NCBI GenBank assembly: GCA_031371615.1
Contig: JANMJY010000076.1
Coordinates: 1-53,316 of the forward strand
Reading direction: 5' to 3'
Length of the DNA: 53,316 nucleotides
Source of the DNA: Gaiellasilicea sp031371615
GTDB taxonomy: Bacteria > Actinomycetota > Thermoleophilia > Gaiellales > Gaiellaceae
Below, in pieces: positions 1 through 7,158 of the stretch (positions are counted from its first letter, which is position 1; every line of letters begins with the position of its first letter). Under the pieces are notes generated by a model. The model saw only the letters and a program-made list of their open reading frames with translations. It searched no databases and had not been told where the DNA came from. Position numbers and translations under genes: made by a program.

Positions 1-23
1 CGAGGCCGCGGCCGAGGCCGCGT

Positions 24-779
24 CTAGGCGCGGTCGACAAGCTCCATCGCCACCTTCCAGTACGCCTCCGCGCCGGTGGAGCGGCGGTCGTACGCGATCG
101 CAGGGAGGCCGTGGCTCGGTGCCTCGGCGAGGCGCACCGAGCGCGGCACGGTCGTGGTGAAGACAAGGTCGCCGAAGTGCCGCCGCACCTCGGACTCGAC
201 CTCTGCGGCGAGGCGCGTGCGGCCGTCGACCATCGTGATCAGGATGCCGGCGATCCCGAGCTTGGGATTCAGGCGCGTCTTGACGAGCTCGATCGAGCCG
301 AGGAGCTGCGAGAGCCCCTCGAGCGCGTAGTACTCGGCCTGCACCGGAACGATCACCCGGTCGGCTGCCGCGAGCGCGTTGACGGTCAGCGTCCCGAACG
401 ACGGCGGGCAGTCGAGGAACACGAAGCCGTAGCGGTCGCGGGCGCCGGCGAGCGAGCTCTGGAGGTAGCGCTCCCCGTCCTGGTAGCGCGACAGCTCGAC
501 CGCGGCGCCGGCGAGCTCCGGCTTCGCCGGAACCAGGTCGAGGTTGGCGAAACGCGTCGTGCGGGCGATCTCCGCCACGGGAGCACCGTCGAGGAGGTCA
601 AAGCTCGAGACGCCGTTCACCTTCTCGCCGAGCCCCGAAGTGGCGTTCGCCTGCGGGTCGAGGTCGACGAGCAGCGCCTTCTGGCCCGCCTCGGCGAGAC
701 ACGCGGCCAGGTTGACCGCCGTGGTCGTCTTGCCGACGCCGCCCTTCTGGTTCGCGAGCGCATAGATGGTTCCGGGCAC
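24..779 (-). CDS. parA: ParA/Soj chromosome-partitioning ATPase
   Basis: This 251-residue ParA-type P-loop ATPase works with ParB and parS sites to segregate newly replicated origins. The deviant Walker A motif KGGVGKTTT is at about residues 12-20, followed by the DLDPQAN and FLDCPPS motifs. Length is typical of chromosomal Soj. The start is GTG at 779; a TAGACT hexamer lies six bases upstream (786-791), so the message is probably leaderless. In most relatives parB follows directly, but the window ends 23 bases after the stop and no parB start is visible. The gene is separated from rsmG by an opposing gene, so it has its own promoter rather than being read from the rsmG operon. Confidence 0.96.
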   Translation of the reverse strand: MPGTIYALANQKGGVGKTTTAVNLAACLAEAGQKALLVDLDPQANATSGLGEKVNGVSSFDLLDGAPVAEIARTTRFANLDLVPAKPELAGAAVELSRYQDGERYLQSSLAGARDRYGFVFLDCPPSFGTLTVNALAAADRVIVPVQAEYYALEGLSQLLGSIELVKTRLNPKLGIAGILITMVDGRTRLAAEVESEVRRHFGDLVFTTTVPRSVRLAEAPSHGLPAIAYDRRSTGAEAYWKVAMELVDRA

Positions 780-785
780 GATTCG

Positions 786-791
786 AGTCTA
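786..791 (-). promoter_or_regulatory. -10 element of parA, probably leaderless
   Basis: TAGACT on the minus strand ends six bases before the parA GTG. No Shine-Dalgarno sequence fits in that space, so transcription probably starts at or next to the start codon. Confidence 0.5.
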
Positions 792-806
792 GAGAGGGCC
801 TCGGAC

Positions 807-812
807 TATCCT
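807..812 (+). promoter_or_regulatory. -10 element of the DUF6886-like gene, probably leaderless
   Basis: TATCCT is followed by seven bases and then the GTG at 820. The spacing matches the other leaderless candidates in this window. Confidence 0.5.
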
Positions 813-819
813 CTCCCGC

Positions 820-1353
820 GTGCGCGACCCCGCGCCCCCCTACGCCAACGAAGGGCCGCACGCGCTCTGGCACGTCAGCGAGGACGCGTCGATCCAGCGG
901 TTCGAGCCGCACGTCGCCGCGACCTCCGACCGCGGCGAGCCGCTCGTCTGGACCGTCGATACGCGGCATCTCCCGCTCTACTGGTTCCCGCGAGACTGCC
1001 CGCGCGCCTGCTTCTGGGCCAACGCGCAGACCACGGCGGCGGATGCGGCCCTACTCCACGGGTCGGCCCGGGTGCACGCAGTCGAGGACTACTGGCTCGA
1101 TCGCATCCGCGCTGCGCGGGTGGTCGCCTACCGGCTGCCCGAGGAACCGTTCGTGCACGAGGGCGAGGGCTTCTGGATCAGCCGGGAGACGGTCGAGCCG
1201 CTCGAGCTGGTCGAGCTCGGTGACCTCCTGCGACGGCACGAGGACGCATCGATCGAGGTTCGCGTCCTGCCGAGCATCTGGCCGCTCTGGCGACACGTCT
1301 CCTCCTCGACGCTCGAGTTCAGCGGCATTCGCCTGCACAACGCCGCGACCTAG
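820..1353 (+). CDS. DUF6886-like hypothetical protein
   Basis: This 177-residue soluble protein resembles, from memory, the DUF6886 family: an N-terminal LWHVSED..I..FEPH segment, a VWTVDTRHLPLYWFPRDCPR segment and a tryptophan-rich C-terminal part. No catalytic motif is recognised and the function is unknown. It starts at GTG 820 behind a leaderless-type hexamer. It lies in opposite orientation inside the normally continuous rsmG-parA block. Its TAG stop shares the four bases CTAG with the stop of rsmG on the other strand. The family name is less certain than the reading frame, which is convincing from codon usage and the tidy fit between neighbours. Confidence 0.7.
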   Translation: MRDPAPPYANEGPHALWHVSEDASIQRFEPHVAATSDRGEPLVWTVDTRHLPLYWFPRDCPRACFWANAQTTAADAALLHGSARVHAVEDYWLDRIRAARVVAYRLPEEPFVHEGEGFWISRETVEPLELVELGDLLRRHEDASIEVRVLPSIWPLWRHVSSSTLEFSGIRLHNAAT

Positions 1354-1814
1354 GCGAGCGGGCGCTTCTTCGCGACGCCGGGACGGCGGGGGAATCCGGG
1401 CGGCGTCGGACCGGTCTTGCGCAGGATCAGGAACCCGGGCGGCGCCTCCTCGAGCTCACCGCCGAGCTTCCGTGCGACGTGCGCCACCGCGTCCGCGTCC
1501 GCAGAGGGGCCAACCCAGAGGATGACCGCGCCGCCCTTCTCCACGAGCGGCAGGCACCACTCCGCAGCCACCGGTGGCTGCGCGAGCGCCTTCGCCACCG
1601 CGACGCCGTATCTCTCGGTCGGGTGCTCCTCGGCGCGGCCCCAGATCACGCGCAGGTTCGGGAGCTCGCCGGCCCACCGCTCGAGAAACTGCGTCTTGCG
1701 GCGCTCGGCCTCGAGCAGCGTCACCTCGCGCTCGGGAAGCGCCGCGGCGAGCGGGATCCCCGGCGTGCCGCCGCCGCTGCCGACATCCACGATCGGGCCG
1801 TCGAAGCGACGCAC
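1350..1814 (-). CDS. rsmG: 16S rRNA (guanine-N7) methyltransferase RsmG; start unclear
   Basis: RsmG methylates the N7 of a guanine in the 530 loop of 16S rRNA using SAM. The SAM motif VDVGSGGGTPGIPLA lies at the beginning of the listed frame, followed by LLEAERRKTQFL and the AVAKALA segment. The listed GTG at 1814 is the first canonical start, but it would remove the N-terminal helices. The same frame continues upstream without a stop, and its codons read DLLDRWLTAVLE and LTALSGPAEARRVLLDDAL, which look like the family N-terminus, up to about 1931. No ATG, GTG or TTG occurs there. The true protein therefore probably starts near 1931 at a non-canonical codon, close to the jag stop. Confidence 0.85.
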   Translation of the reverse strand: MRRFDGPIVDVGSGGGTPGIPLAAALPEREVTLLEAERRKTQFLERWAGELPNLRVIWGRAEEHPTERYGVAVAKALAQPPVAAEWCLPLVEKGGAVILWVGPSADADAVAHVARKLGGELEEAPPGFLILRKTGPTPPGFPRRPGVAKKRPLA

Positions 1815-1929
1815 GAGCTCGAGCCCCGCCAGCGCGTCATCGAGCAGAACGCGACGCGCCTCGGCCGGACCGCTCAGGGCGGTCAGCCCCGGCGTCTCGA
1901 GGACGGCGGTGAGCCAGCGGTCGAGGAGA

Positions 1930-2637
1930 TCAGACGTCGACGTGGCGTGGGAAGACGACGACGAAGCGGTTCGGCTCCGTGCCTTCGCTCGTCGTCTCCA
2001 CCTCGGGGTCGTCCTTCAGCTTCTCGTGCACGATCTTGCGCTCCAGCGCGGTCATCGGCTCGAGCTCGACCCGCTGGCCCGTTGCGGAGGCTTGCTCGGC
2101 CATACGCAGGGCGAGCGCGTCGAGCGTCACCTGGCGGCGGCCACGGTAACCGGCCGCGTCGACGACCACTCGCTTGCGCTCGTCGTAGCGCCCCCGGAAG
2201 AGGATCGCGTTCGCGAGGTACTGAATCGCGTCGATCGTCTGGCCGTGGCGGCCGATCAGCATGCCGAGGTCGCTGCCCTCACAGAGGACGTGGATCTCCT
2301 CGTCGCCCTCGTCGATCTCGACCGTGCACTGGACGCCGATCTCGTGCGCTATCCGCTCCACGATCTCGCGCAGGCGAGTTGCGTCCTCGCTCTCGCCCTC
2401 GCGCGGCTTCGAGGGAACGAGCTCCGGCAGCGGCGGGGCATCCTCCTCCTCGACGCTCGCTACCACCCGCGCCGGTTCGTAACCGACGCCGAGCAACCCG
2501 CGCTCGCCCTCGGTGACGACCTGGAAGCGCACCGCCGCCTTGTCGAGGCCGGGCCGCATTCGCTCGAGCTCGCGCAGCGCCGCCCACTTGGCCTCGCCGA
2601 CGGTCTCGCCCGCCATCTCGACCGACAGCTCGCTCAA
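1930..2637 (-). CDS. jag: Jag/KhpB RNA-binding protein
   Basis: KhpB (Jag, EloR) binds RNA and affects cell elongation in Gram-positive bacteria. Three domains are visible: an N-terminal Jag_N segment (about residues 1-55, ending near GLLGVGY), a KH domain (about 95-160, with LIGRHGQTIDAIQYL carrying the GxxG-type loop) and a C-terminal R3H domain (about 165-235, with PMTALERKIVHE and VVVFPRHVDV). I chose the TTG at 2637, which overlaps the yidC stop as TTGA and has a GAAGGG about nine bases upstream. The later ATG at 2616 would cut the first strand of Jag_N. It lies directly downstream of yidC, as is usual. Confidence 0.93.
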   Translation of the reverse strand: MSELSVEMAGETVGEAKWAALRELERMRPGLDKAAVRFQVVTEGERGLLGVGYEPARVVASVEEEDAPPLPELVPSKPREGESEDATRLREIVERIAHEIGVQCTVEIDEGDEEIHVLCEGSDLGMLIGRHGQTIDAIQYLANAILFRGRYDERKRVVVDAAGYRGRRQVTLDALALRMAEQASATGQRVELEPMTALERKIVHEKLKDDPEVETTSEGTEPNRFVVVFPRHVDV

Positions 2638-3434
2638 CGCCGCGAGCCCTTCTTTCGCTTCACCTTCCGCACCCGGGGCCGCGGCGCGGCCGGTTGCTTG
2701 GGCGCCGGCTTCTCGGCACTCGCCGCAGCCACCTCGGCCTTCGGGGCGGTGCGCGAGCTCTTCTTCGGCGGCGGTTGTGGCTTGGGCGTCAGGCGCCGGG
2801 TGATCAGGCCCTGCCCCGTCGTCCAGAGGTTCGTCGTCAGCCAGTAGAGCATCAGGCCGGAGGGGAAGTTGAGCACGAACGGGATGAACGCGATCGGCAG
2901 GATCAGGAGCATCACGCGCTGCGCCGGCTGCATCGTCGTCGACATCAGGTACGACGACGTCAACTGGCTCGCGGCGTAGCAGACGATCAGGAGCGGCCCC
3001 CAGCCGACCTTCGTGTTCTCGGTGATGTTGACCAGCCCCAGCCAGTCGAGGCCCCCGGACCCCACATCCACGTTCTTCTCGAAGTGCTTGAGCACGAAGA
3101 AGAGCGAGATGAAGACCGGGAACTGCGCCAGGATCGGCAGGCAGGAGGCGGCCGGGTTGATCTGATTCTCCTTGTAGAACGTCATCATCTCGGCGTTCAT
3201 CTTCTGGCGGTCGTGCTTGTACTGCTGCTGGATCTTCTTCATCTCGGGCGCGTGCGCCTGCAGGTTCTGCATCGAGTGGATCTGCCGCACGGTCAGAGGC
3301 ACGAGCAGCATCCGGACGATCACGACCAGGGCCACGATCGACCAGGCCCAGGAGAAGCCGACGGAGTCGTGCAGGTGGATCAGAACCCAGGTGAGCACGT
3401 CCTCGAGCGGTTGGAGCGGGCTCGCGAGGATCAT
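2634..3434 (-). CDS. yidC: YidC/Oxa1 membrane-protein insertase
   Basis: YidC inserts and folds membrane proteins alone or with SecYEG. This is the short Gram-positive form (266 residues) without the large periplasmic domain. Five hydrophobic stretches are seen: about 6-22, 26-48, 95-115, 150-165 and 180-215. A cytoplasmic helical hairpin MKKIQQQYKHDRQKMNAEM lies after the second segment. The C-terminal tail (about 225-266) is rich in Lys, Arg, Pro and Ala, which suits ribosome contact. The start ATG at 3434 overlaps the yidD stop as ATGA; the frame is open further upstream, but only as a shadow of yidD. Confidence 0.96.
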   Translation of the reverse strand: MILASPLQPLEDVLTWVLIHLHDSVGFSWAWSIVALVVIVRMLLVPLTVRQIHSMQNLQAHAPEMKKIQQQYKHDRQKMNAEMMTFYKENQINPAASCLPILAQFPVFISLFFVLKHFEKNVDVGSGGLDWLGLVNITENTKVGWGPLLIVCYAASQLTSSYLMSTTMQPAQRVMLLILPIAFIPFVLNFPSGLMLYWLTTNLWTTGQGLITRRLTPKPQPPPKKSSRTAPKAEVAAASAEKPAPKQPAAPRPRVRKVKRKKGSRR

Positions 3435-3640
3435 GCCGGGTCGACTCCGCCGTGACTCCAGGGGTTGCAGCGGAGCAGGCGCCAGCCGGCCCTCGCCGAC
3501 CCCTTGACCAGGCCGTCCTTGCGGAGCGCATCGAGCGCGTACTGCGAGCAGCTCGGGTGGTACTTGCACGTGCCTGGCGGCGTCAGCAGGCCGAACGTGT
3601 AGCGCCAGACCTGCACGAGACCGAGACCGAGGTACCTCAT
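3431..3640 (-). CDS. yidD: YidD membrane protein insertion efficiency factor
   Basis: This 69-residue protein has the full YidD signature: an amphipathic N-terminal helix (LGLVQVWRYTFG), then CKYHPSCSQYALDAL with its conserved cysteines, and RLLRCNPWSHGGVDP at the end. It helps YidC-dependent insertion at the inner face of the membrane. It lies between rnpA and yidC as in most bacteria and overlaps both by four bases (ATGA). Because it is short, only its final part of a much longer open frame is real. Confidence 0.96.
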   Translation of the reverse strand: MRYLGLGLVQVWRYTFGLLTPPGTCKYHPSCSQYALDALRKDGLVKGSARAGWRLLRCNPWSHGGVDPA

Positions 3641-3987
3641 GCCGCCGCCTTCTCGAGCACCTCGGTCACGCGCTCGGCGAGCCAGGCATGGCCACGGGTG
3701 TCCGCCGGCTCGGCCAGGCCGGGACGCGCGACGAGGACGTAGTCGTGCCCCGGGCGAACGGACCCCACCAACTCGGCCCAGGTCTCGCGCAGCTGCCGCT
3801 TGATCCGGTTGCGAACGACCGCGTTCCCCACCGACTTCGGCACGGCGAGGCCGAGCCGCGGCTCGTCGGTCTCGCCCTCTGCACGTGGAAACCAGTAGAG
3901 AATGAGAAACCGCGTCGAAGCAGAGCGGCCGCTGCGGTAGACGGCGTCGAAGTCCCGGGAGCGGGACAGGCGGTTCCGGCGTTGCAC
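3637..3987 (-). CDS. rnpA: Ribonuclease P protein component
   Basis: RnpA binds the catalytic RNase P RNA and helps process the 5' ends of tRNAs. The 116-residue protein begins LSRSRDFDAVYRSGRS, and its RNR signature is seen in GNAVVRNRIKRQLRETW. I chose the GTG at 3987, 17 bases after the rpmH stop, which gives the normal family length. The same frame stays open upstream to 4200, so a longer product that overlaps rpmH in another frame is formally possible, as reported for Thermus. Its composition looks like a shadow of rpmH and the leader, so the short form is preferred. Confidence 0.94.
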   Translation of the reverse strand: MQRRNRLSRSRDFDAVYRSGRSASTRFLILYWFPRAEGETDEPRLGLAVPKSVGNAVVRNRIKRQLRETWAELVGSVRPGHDYVLVARPGLAEPADTRGHAWLAERVTEVLEKAAA

Positions 3988-4004
3988 GCTGCGTGGACCA
4001 GAGC

Positions 4005-4139
4005 TCAGGCGGAGAGCCGCTTGCGGCCCTTGGCCCTGCGACGCTTGAGGATCGCCTGCCCGGCGCCGGTCGCCATGCGGGCACGGAAGCCGTGCTTGCG
4101 CTTGCGACGTCGGACGTTGGGCTGATAGGTGCGCTTCAA
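4005..4139 (-). CDS. rpmH: 50S ribosomal protein L34
   Basis: The 44-residue basic protein reads KRTYQPNVRRRKRKHGF and ends in KRRRAKGRKRLSA, diagnostic of L34. The start codon is TTG at 4139; a GGAG lies about ten bases upstream. The open frame continues to 4262, but only the L34 part is conserved. It is the first gene of the leftward operon that begins at the origin, and a TATACT hexamer at 4190-4195 on the minus strand may be its -10 element. Confidence 0.96.
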   Translation of the reverse strand: MKRTYQPNVRRRKRKHGFRARMATGAGQAILKRRRAKGRKRLSA

Positions 4140-4430
4140 GAGGAATGTCTCCGGATCGAAAGAGGGTGCCGCCGGTGGCGGGGAGCGAAAGTATAGACAA
4201 GCCGCTCGAAAGTGGTTATCCACAGACGTCGTTGGTCCGGGAAAAGGCCCGCAAACGGGCACCGCCGACTGCGTTCACCCACAGGTTCTCCACAGCTGTG
4301 GATTGTGGTGTGGAGTCACGAAAAGTCCTGCAAATCGCGCGTTTTTGTTGTGAATGAACGGTGTTGAGAGCGCTCCGAGACGCTGCTATGCTCGCCGCTC
4401 TTGCCGACCAACTGAAGGGGCCGCTGCGGC
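4140..4430. other. Probable oriC (rpmH-dnaA intergenic region) with DnaA boxes
   Basis: This gene-free stretch between divergent rpmH and dnaA holds a consensus DnaA box TTATCCACA at 4216-4224. A head-to-head pair lies at 4286-4294 (TTCTCCACA) and 4297-4305 (CAATCCACA on the other strand), forming a 14-bp palindrome at 4289-4302. A weaker match (TCACCCACA) is at 4275-4283. A locally AT-rich run at 4318-4358 could be an unwinding site. Position, gene context and boxes together identify the origin region. The second cluster, between dnaA and dnaN, may form a bipartite origin with it. Confidence 0.85.
4364..4392 (+). promoter_or_regulatory. Sigma-70-type promoter of dnaA
   Basis: TTGAGA (4364-4369) and TATGCT (4387-4392) are separated by exactly 17 bases, the best -35/-10 pair seen in the window. 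The predicted transcript would have a leader of about 30 bases with GAAGGGG ahead of the dnaA GTG. Confidence 0.75.
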
Positions 4431-5798
4431 GTGGAGCACCAAATCGAGCTGACTGCGGAAAGCCTCTGGGACGAGGTCGCAGGTCGGCTGAAGGGGGCGC
4501 TCAACGAGGCGACGTTCGGCAGCTGGTTCGGCAGCGCGGAAGGGATCGCGCTCTCGGACGACGCCTTCAGCCTCTCCGTCCCGAACGACTTCACGCGCGA
4601 GTGGATCGAGGGCCACTTCCTGGGGCTGATTCGCGCAGCCGTGAAGGACGCGACCGGACACGAGCGGCGCATCAACTTGACGGTTCGCGACGAGGTGGCG
4701 GCTGCGGAGGTGGTCGACGGGATCGCGGTCGAGCCGCCCAGCCACCGGGCGCCCGAACCTGCCGCGAGCGGGCCGATGAGCCTGAAGTACACGTTCGACC
4801 TGTTCGTGATCGGCTCGTCGAACCGCTTCGCCCATGCGGCCGCGCTCGCGGTCGCAGAGGCGCCGGCGCAGGCCTACAACCCGCTCTTCATCTACGGGGG
4901 CACCGGGCTCGGCAAGACGCACCTGCTGCAGGCGGTCGGCCAGTACGTCGGCGCCCACGGCAACGGCCTGACGTCCCGTTACGTGACCAGCGAGACGTTC
5001 ATGAACGACTTCATCAACTCGCTCAGAGACAAGCGCATCGAGGGCTTCAAGCAGCGCTACCGAACCTACGACGTCCTGCTCGTCGACGACGTCCAGTTCT
5101 TCGAGGGCAAGGAGCGGATCCAGGAGGAGTTCTTCCACACCTTCAACTCGCTCTACGAGGCGGGGCGCCAGATCGTGATCTCGTCCGACCGGCCACCGAA
5201 GGAGATCGCGACACTCGAGGAGCGGCTGCGTTCGCGATTCGAGTGGGGCCTGATCACCGACATTCAGGCACCCGACTTGGAGACGCGGATCGCGATCCTG
5301 CGCAAGAAGGAGAAGACCGACCGGATCCACGTGCCCGACCCGGACGTGCTCACCTACGTCGCCGAGCGTGTGACGACGAACATCCGCGAGCTCGAAGGCG
5401 CGCTCACGCGTGTCGTCGCCTTCTCGTCACTGACCGGCCGGCCGATGACGGTCGAGCTCGCCGAGGACGTGCTCAAAGACGTGTTCCCGCAAGGCCAGGC
5501 CGTGGAGATCTCGATCCGCCGCATCCAGGAGACCGTCTCGGAGCGCTTCGGGATGACCGTGAACGAGCTCTGCAGCGCCAAGCGCTCGCAGGCGATCGCC
5601 TACCCCCGGCAGGTCGCCATGTATCTCTCGCGCGCGCTCACCGACTCCTCGCTACCGAGGATCGGCAAGGAGTTCGGCGGTCGCGACCACACCACCGTCA
5701 TGCACGCGAACGCGAAGATCGAGGGGATGATCCGCGAGGATCGCACTGTGTACAACCTTGTGCAGGAACTCACTGCACGGATCAAGCAGGCCGGCTGA
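4431..5798 (+). CDS. dnaA: Chromosomal replication initiator DnaA
   Basis: DnaA binds DnaA boxes at oriC, oligomerises with ATP and opens the duplex. In the 455 residues: domain I (about 1-85), a short linker (about 86-110), the AAA+ domain with Walker A GGTGLGKTH (about 156-164) and Walker B LLVDDVQF, sensor segment VISSDRPP, and domain IV with the signature GGRDHTTVMHA near residue 420. The GTG start at 4431 has GAAGGGG about ten bases upstream. The linker is much shorter than in Streptomyces. Adjacent boxes in both flanking intergenic regions suggest autoregulation. Confidence 0.98.
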   Translation: MEHQIELTAESLWDEVAGRLKGALNEATFGSWFGSAEGIALSDDAFSLSVPNDFTREWIEGHFLGLIRAAVKDATGHERRINLTVRDEVAAAEVVDGIAVEPPSHRAPEPAASGPMSLKYTFDLFVIGSSNRFAHAAALAVAEAPAQAYNPLFIYGGTGLGKTHLLQAVGQYVGAHGNGLTSRYVTSETFMNDFINSLRDKRIEGFKQRYRTYDVLLVDDVQFFEGKERIQEEFFHTFNSLYEAGRQIVISSDRPPKEIATLEERLRSRFEWGLITDIQAPDLETRIAILRKKEKTDRIHVPDPDVLTYVAERVTTNIRELEGALTRVVAFSSLTGRPMTVELAEDVLKDVFPQGQAVEISIRRIQETVSERFGMTVNELCSAKRSQAIAYPRQVAMYLSRALTDSSLPRIGKEFGGRDHTTVMHANAKIEGMIREDRTVYNLVQELTARIKQAG

Positions 5799-6035
5799 AT
5801 CTGTGGGAACTTCCAAAAAGCCGCGTCAGCCTGTTAGCTCCTCCATTTTCTACACCGGCTGTACCCACAAGCCAAACCGCCGCTCGCCGGGAGATGATGC
5901 CGTCTTCCCCGTTGTCCACACTCCCTATGTACTGCTACGAGAGGATTTAAAAGAACAATGGAAATAGAGACAGCGGACGTGGACTTGGAAAACCCAGAGG
6001 CGAACTCCGAGACGACGGGTGGAGGGATCAAGCAC
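5799..6035 (+). promoter_or_regulatory. dnaA-dnaN intergenic region with DnaA-box matches
   Basis: The region contains TTGTCCACA at 5912-5920, the box form favoured in mycobacteria and Streptomyces, and weaker matches such as the reverse complement of TGTGGGAAC near 5802-5810 and a CCCACA near 5860. It is AT-rich around 5944-5966 (TTTAAAAGAACAATGGAAATAG). A GGAGGG at 6020-6025 is the ribosome-binding site for the chosen dnaN start. The region probably combines the dnaN promoter with a second DnaA-binding part of the origin. Confidence 0.6.
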
Positions 6036-7148
6036 ATGGCGATAGGCAGCCACCTGAAGCTCGAGGTTGCGCGCGACGAACTCGTCGCGAAGCTGGGCAT
6101 CGTCTCGCGAGCCGTGTCGGCCCGCGGCACCGTCCAGGTGCTCTCCGGGATCCTGCTCTCGGCTGAGGCCGGCGTGATCACGCTCGCCGCGACCGACATG
6201 GAGCTCTCGCTGCGGACGACGCTCGTCGCGCGAGTCGAGGGCGAGGGCGCAGTCGTGATTCCGGGCAAGCCGTTCGCCGAGCTGGCACGACTCTTGCCGG
6301 AGAGCGACGTGACGCTCGAGTACAAGCCCGAGGAAGGCACGATCCAGATCACATCGGGCTCGTACAGCTCGCGGCTGCACGTCTTCAACGCCGAAGACTT
6401 CCCCCGGCTGCCGACCGTTGACGCCCAGTTGCACGCGATCGATCGCGAAGCGCTGCTCGCGACGGTCGACCGTGTTGCGAAGTCTGCCTCGCGGGACGAG
6501 TCGCGCCCGGTGCTGACGGGGATCCTCGTCCGCTTCGAGGCCGGAAAGTTGATCATGGTCGCCACGGACTCGTACCGGCTCTCCGTCAAGGAGACCGCGC
6601 TCGCCGAAGCGGCACCCGATCTCGAGGCGATCATCCCGGCGCGCGCGCTGACGGAGCTCTCGAGGCTGAGTGGGAGCGGCGAGACGATCGACCTCGGTGT
6701 CCACGAGAACCACGTCGTCTTCGGCACCGGTGACGCATGGCTGACGACGAGACGCATCGACGGCCAGTTCCCGAACTACCGGCAGCTGCTCCCGGACGCC
6801 TTCGAGGTCGAGCTGACGCTGCCGAAGTCGGAGTTGGGCGACGTGGTGCGGCGAGCGTCCGTGCTGGCACTCCGCAACTCACCGCTACGGCTTCGCCTGG
6901 CCGAGGGCGAGCTGACGGTCTCGGCGCAGACGCAAGACGTCGGCGAGACGCAGGAGACCATGCCCGCGGCCTACTCGGGCGAGGAGTTCATGATCGGGTT
7001 CAACGCCGAGTTTCTGCGCGACGGGATCGAGTCGATCGTCGGCGACGACGTCAAGCTCAAGCTGATCAACCCGCTCCGACCCGCGATCCTCGAGGACGCG
7101 GCCGGAGACTTCACCTACCTGATCATGCCGATCAGGTTGGCGGGGTAA
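6036..7148 (+). CDS. dnaN: DNA polymerase III beta sliding clamp
   Basis: The beta clamp tethers the replicative polymerase to DNA as a ring dimer. The 370-residue product has three clamp repeats of about 120 residues each; the N-terminus KLEVARDELVAKLGIVSRAV and the C-terminal YLIMPIRL are typical, the latter part of the peptide-binding pocket. I prefer ATG 6036, with GGAGGG nine bases before it and a family-length product, over the in-frame ATG at 5958, which would add 26 acidic residues not seen in the family. The stop codon lies ten bases before the likely recF start. Confidence 0.96.
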   Translation: MAIGSHLKLEVARDELVAKLGIVSRAVSARGTVQVLSGILLSAEAGVITLAATDMELSLRTTLVARVEGEGAVVIPGKPFAELARLLPESDVTLEYKPEEGTIQITSGSYSSRLHVFNAEDFPRLPTVDAQLHAIDREALLATVDRVAKSASRDESRPVLTGILVRFEAGKLIMVATDSYRLSVKETALAEAAPDLEAIIPARALTELSRLSGSGETIDLGVHENHVVFGTGDAWLTTRRIDGQFPNYRQLLPDAFEVELTLPKSELGDVVRRASVLALRNSPLRLRLAEGELTVSAQTQDVGETQETMPAAYSGEEFMIGFNAEFLRDGIESIVGDDVKLKLINPLRPAILEDAAGDFTYLIMPIRLAG

Positions 7149-7158
7149 GAAACAGAGC

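Noticed and set aside
111..1223. A 370-codon plus-strand frame across parA
   Set aside because: It covers the reverse complement of a complete ParA and part of the following gene in a wrong frame; its composition is Arg/Ala/Glu shadow.
4289..4302. The 14-bp palindrome in the origin region as a transcription terminator
   Set aside because: It consists of two head-to-head DnaA boxes in the rpmH-dnaA gap, so the origin reading explains it better.
5958..6035. Upstream ATG for dnaN, adding 26 residues
   Set aside because: The extension is acidic and absent from the family; ATG 6036 has GGAGGG at an ideal distance and gives the usual length.
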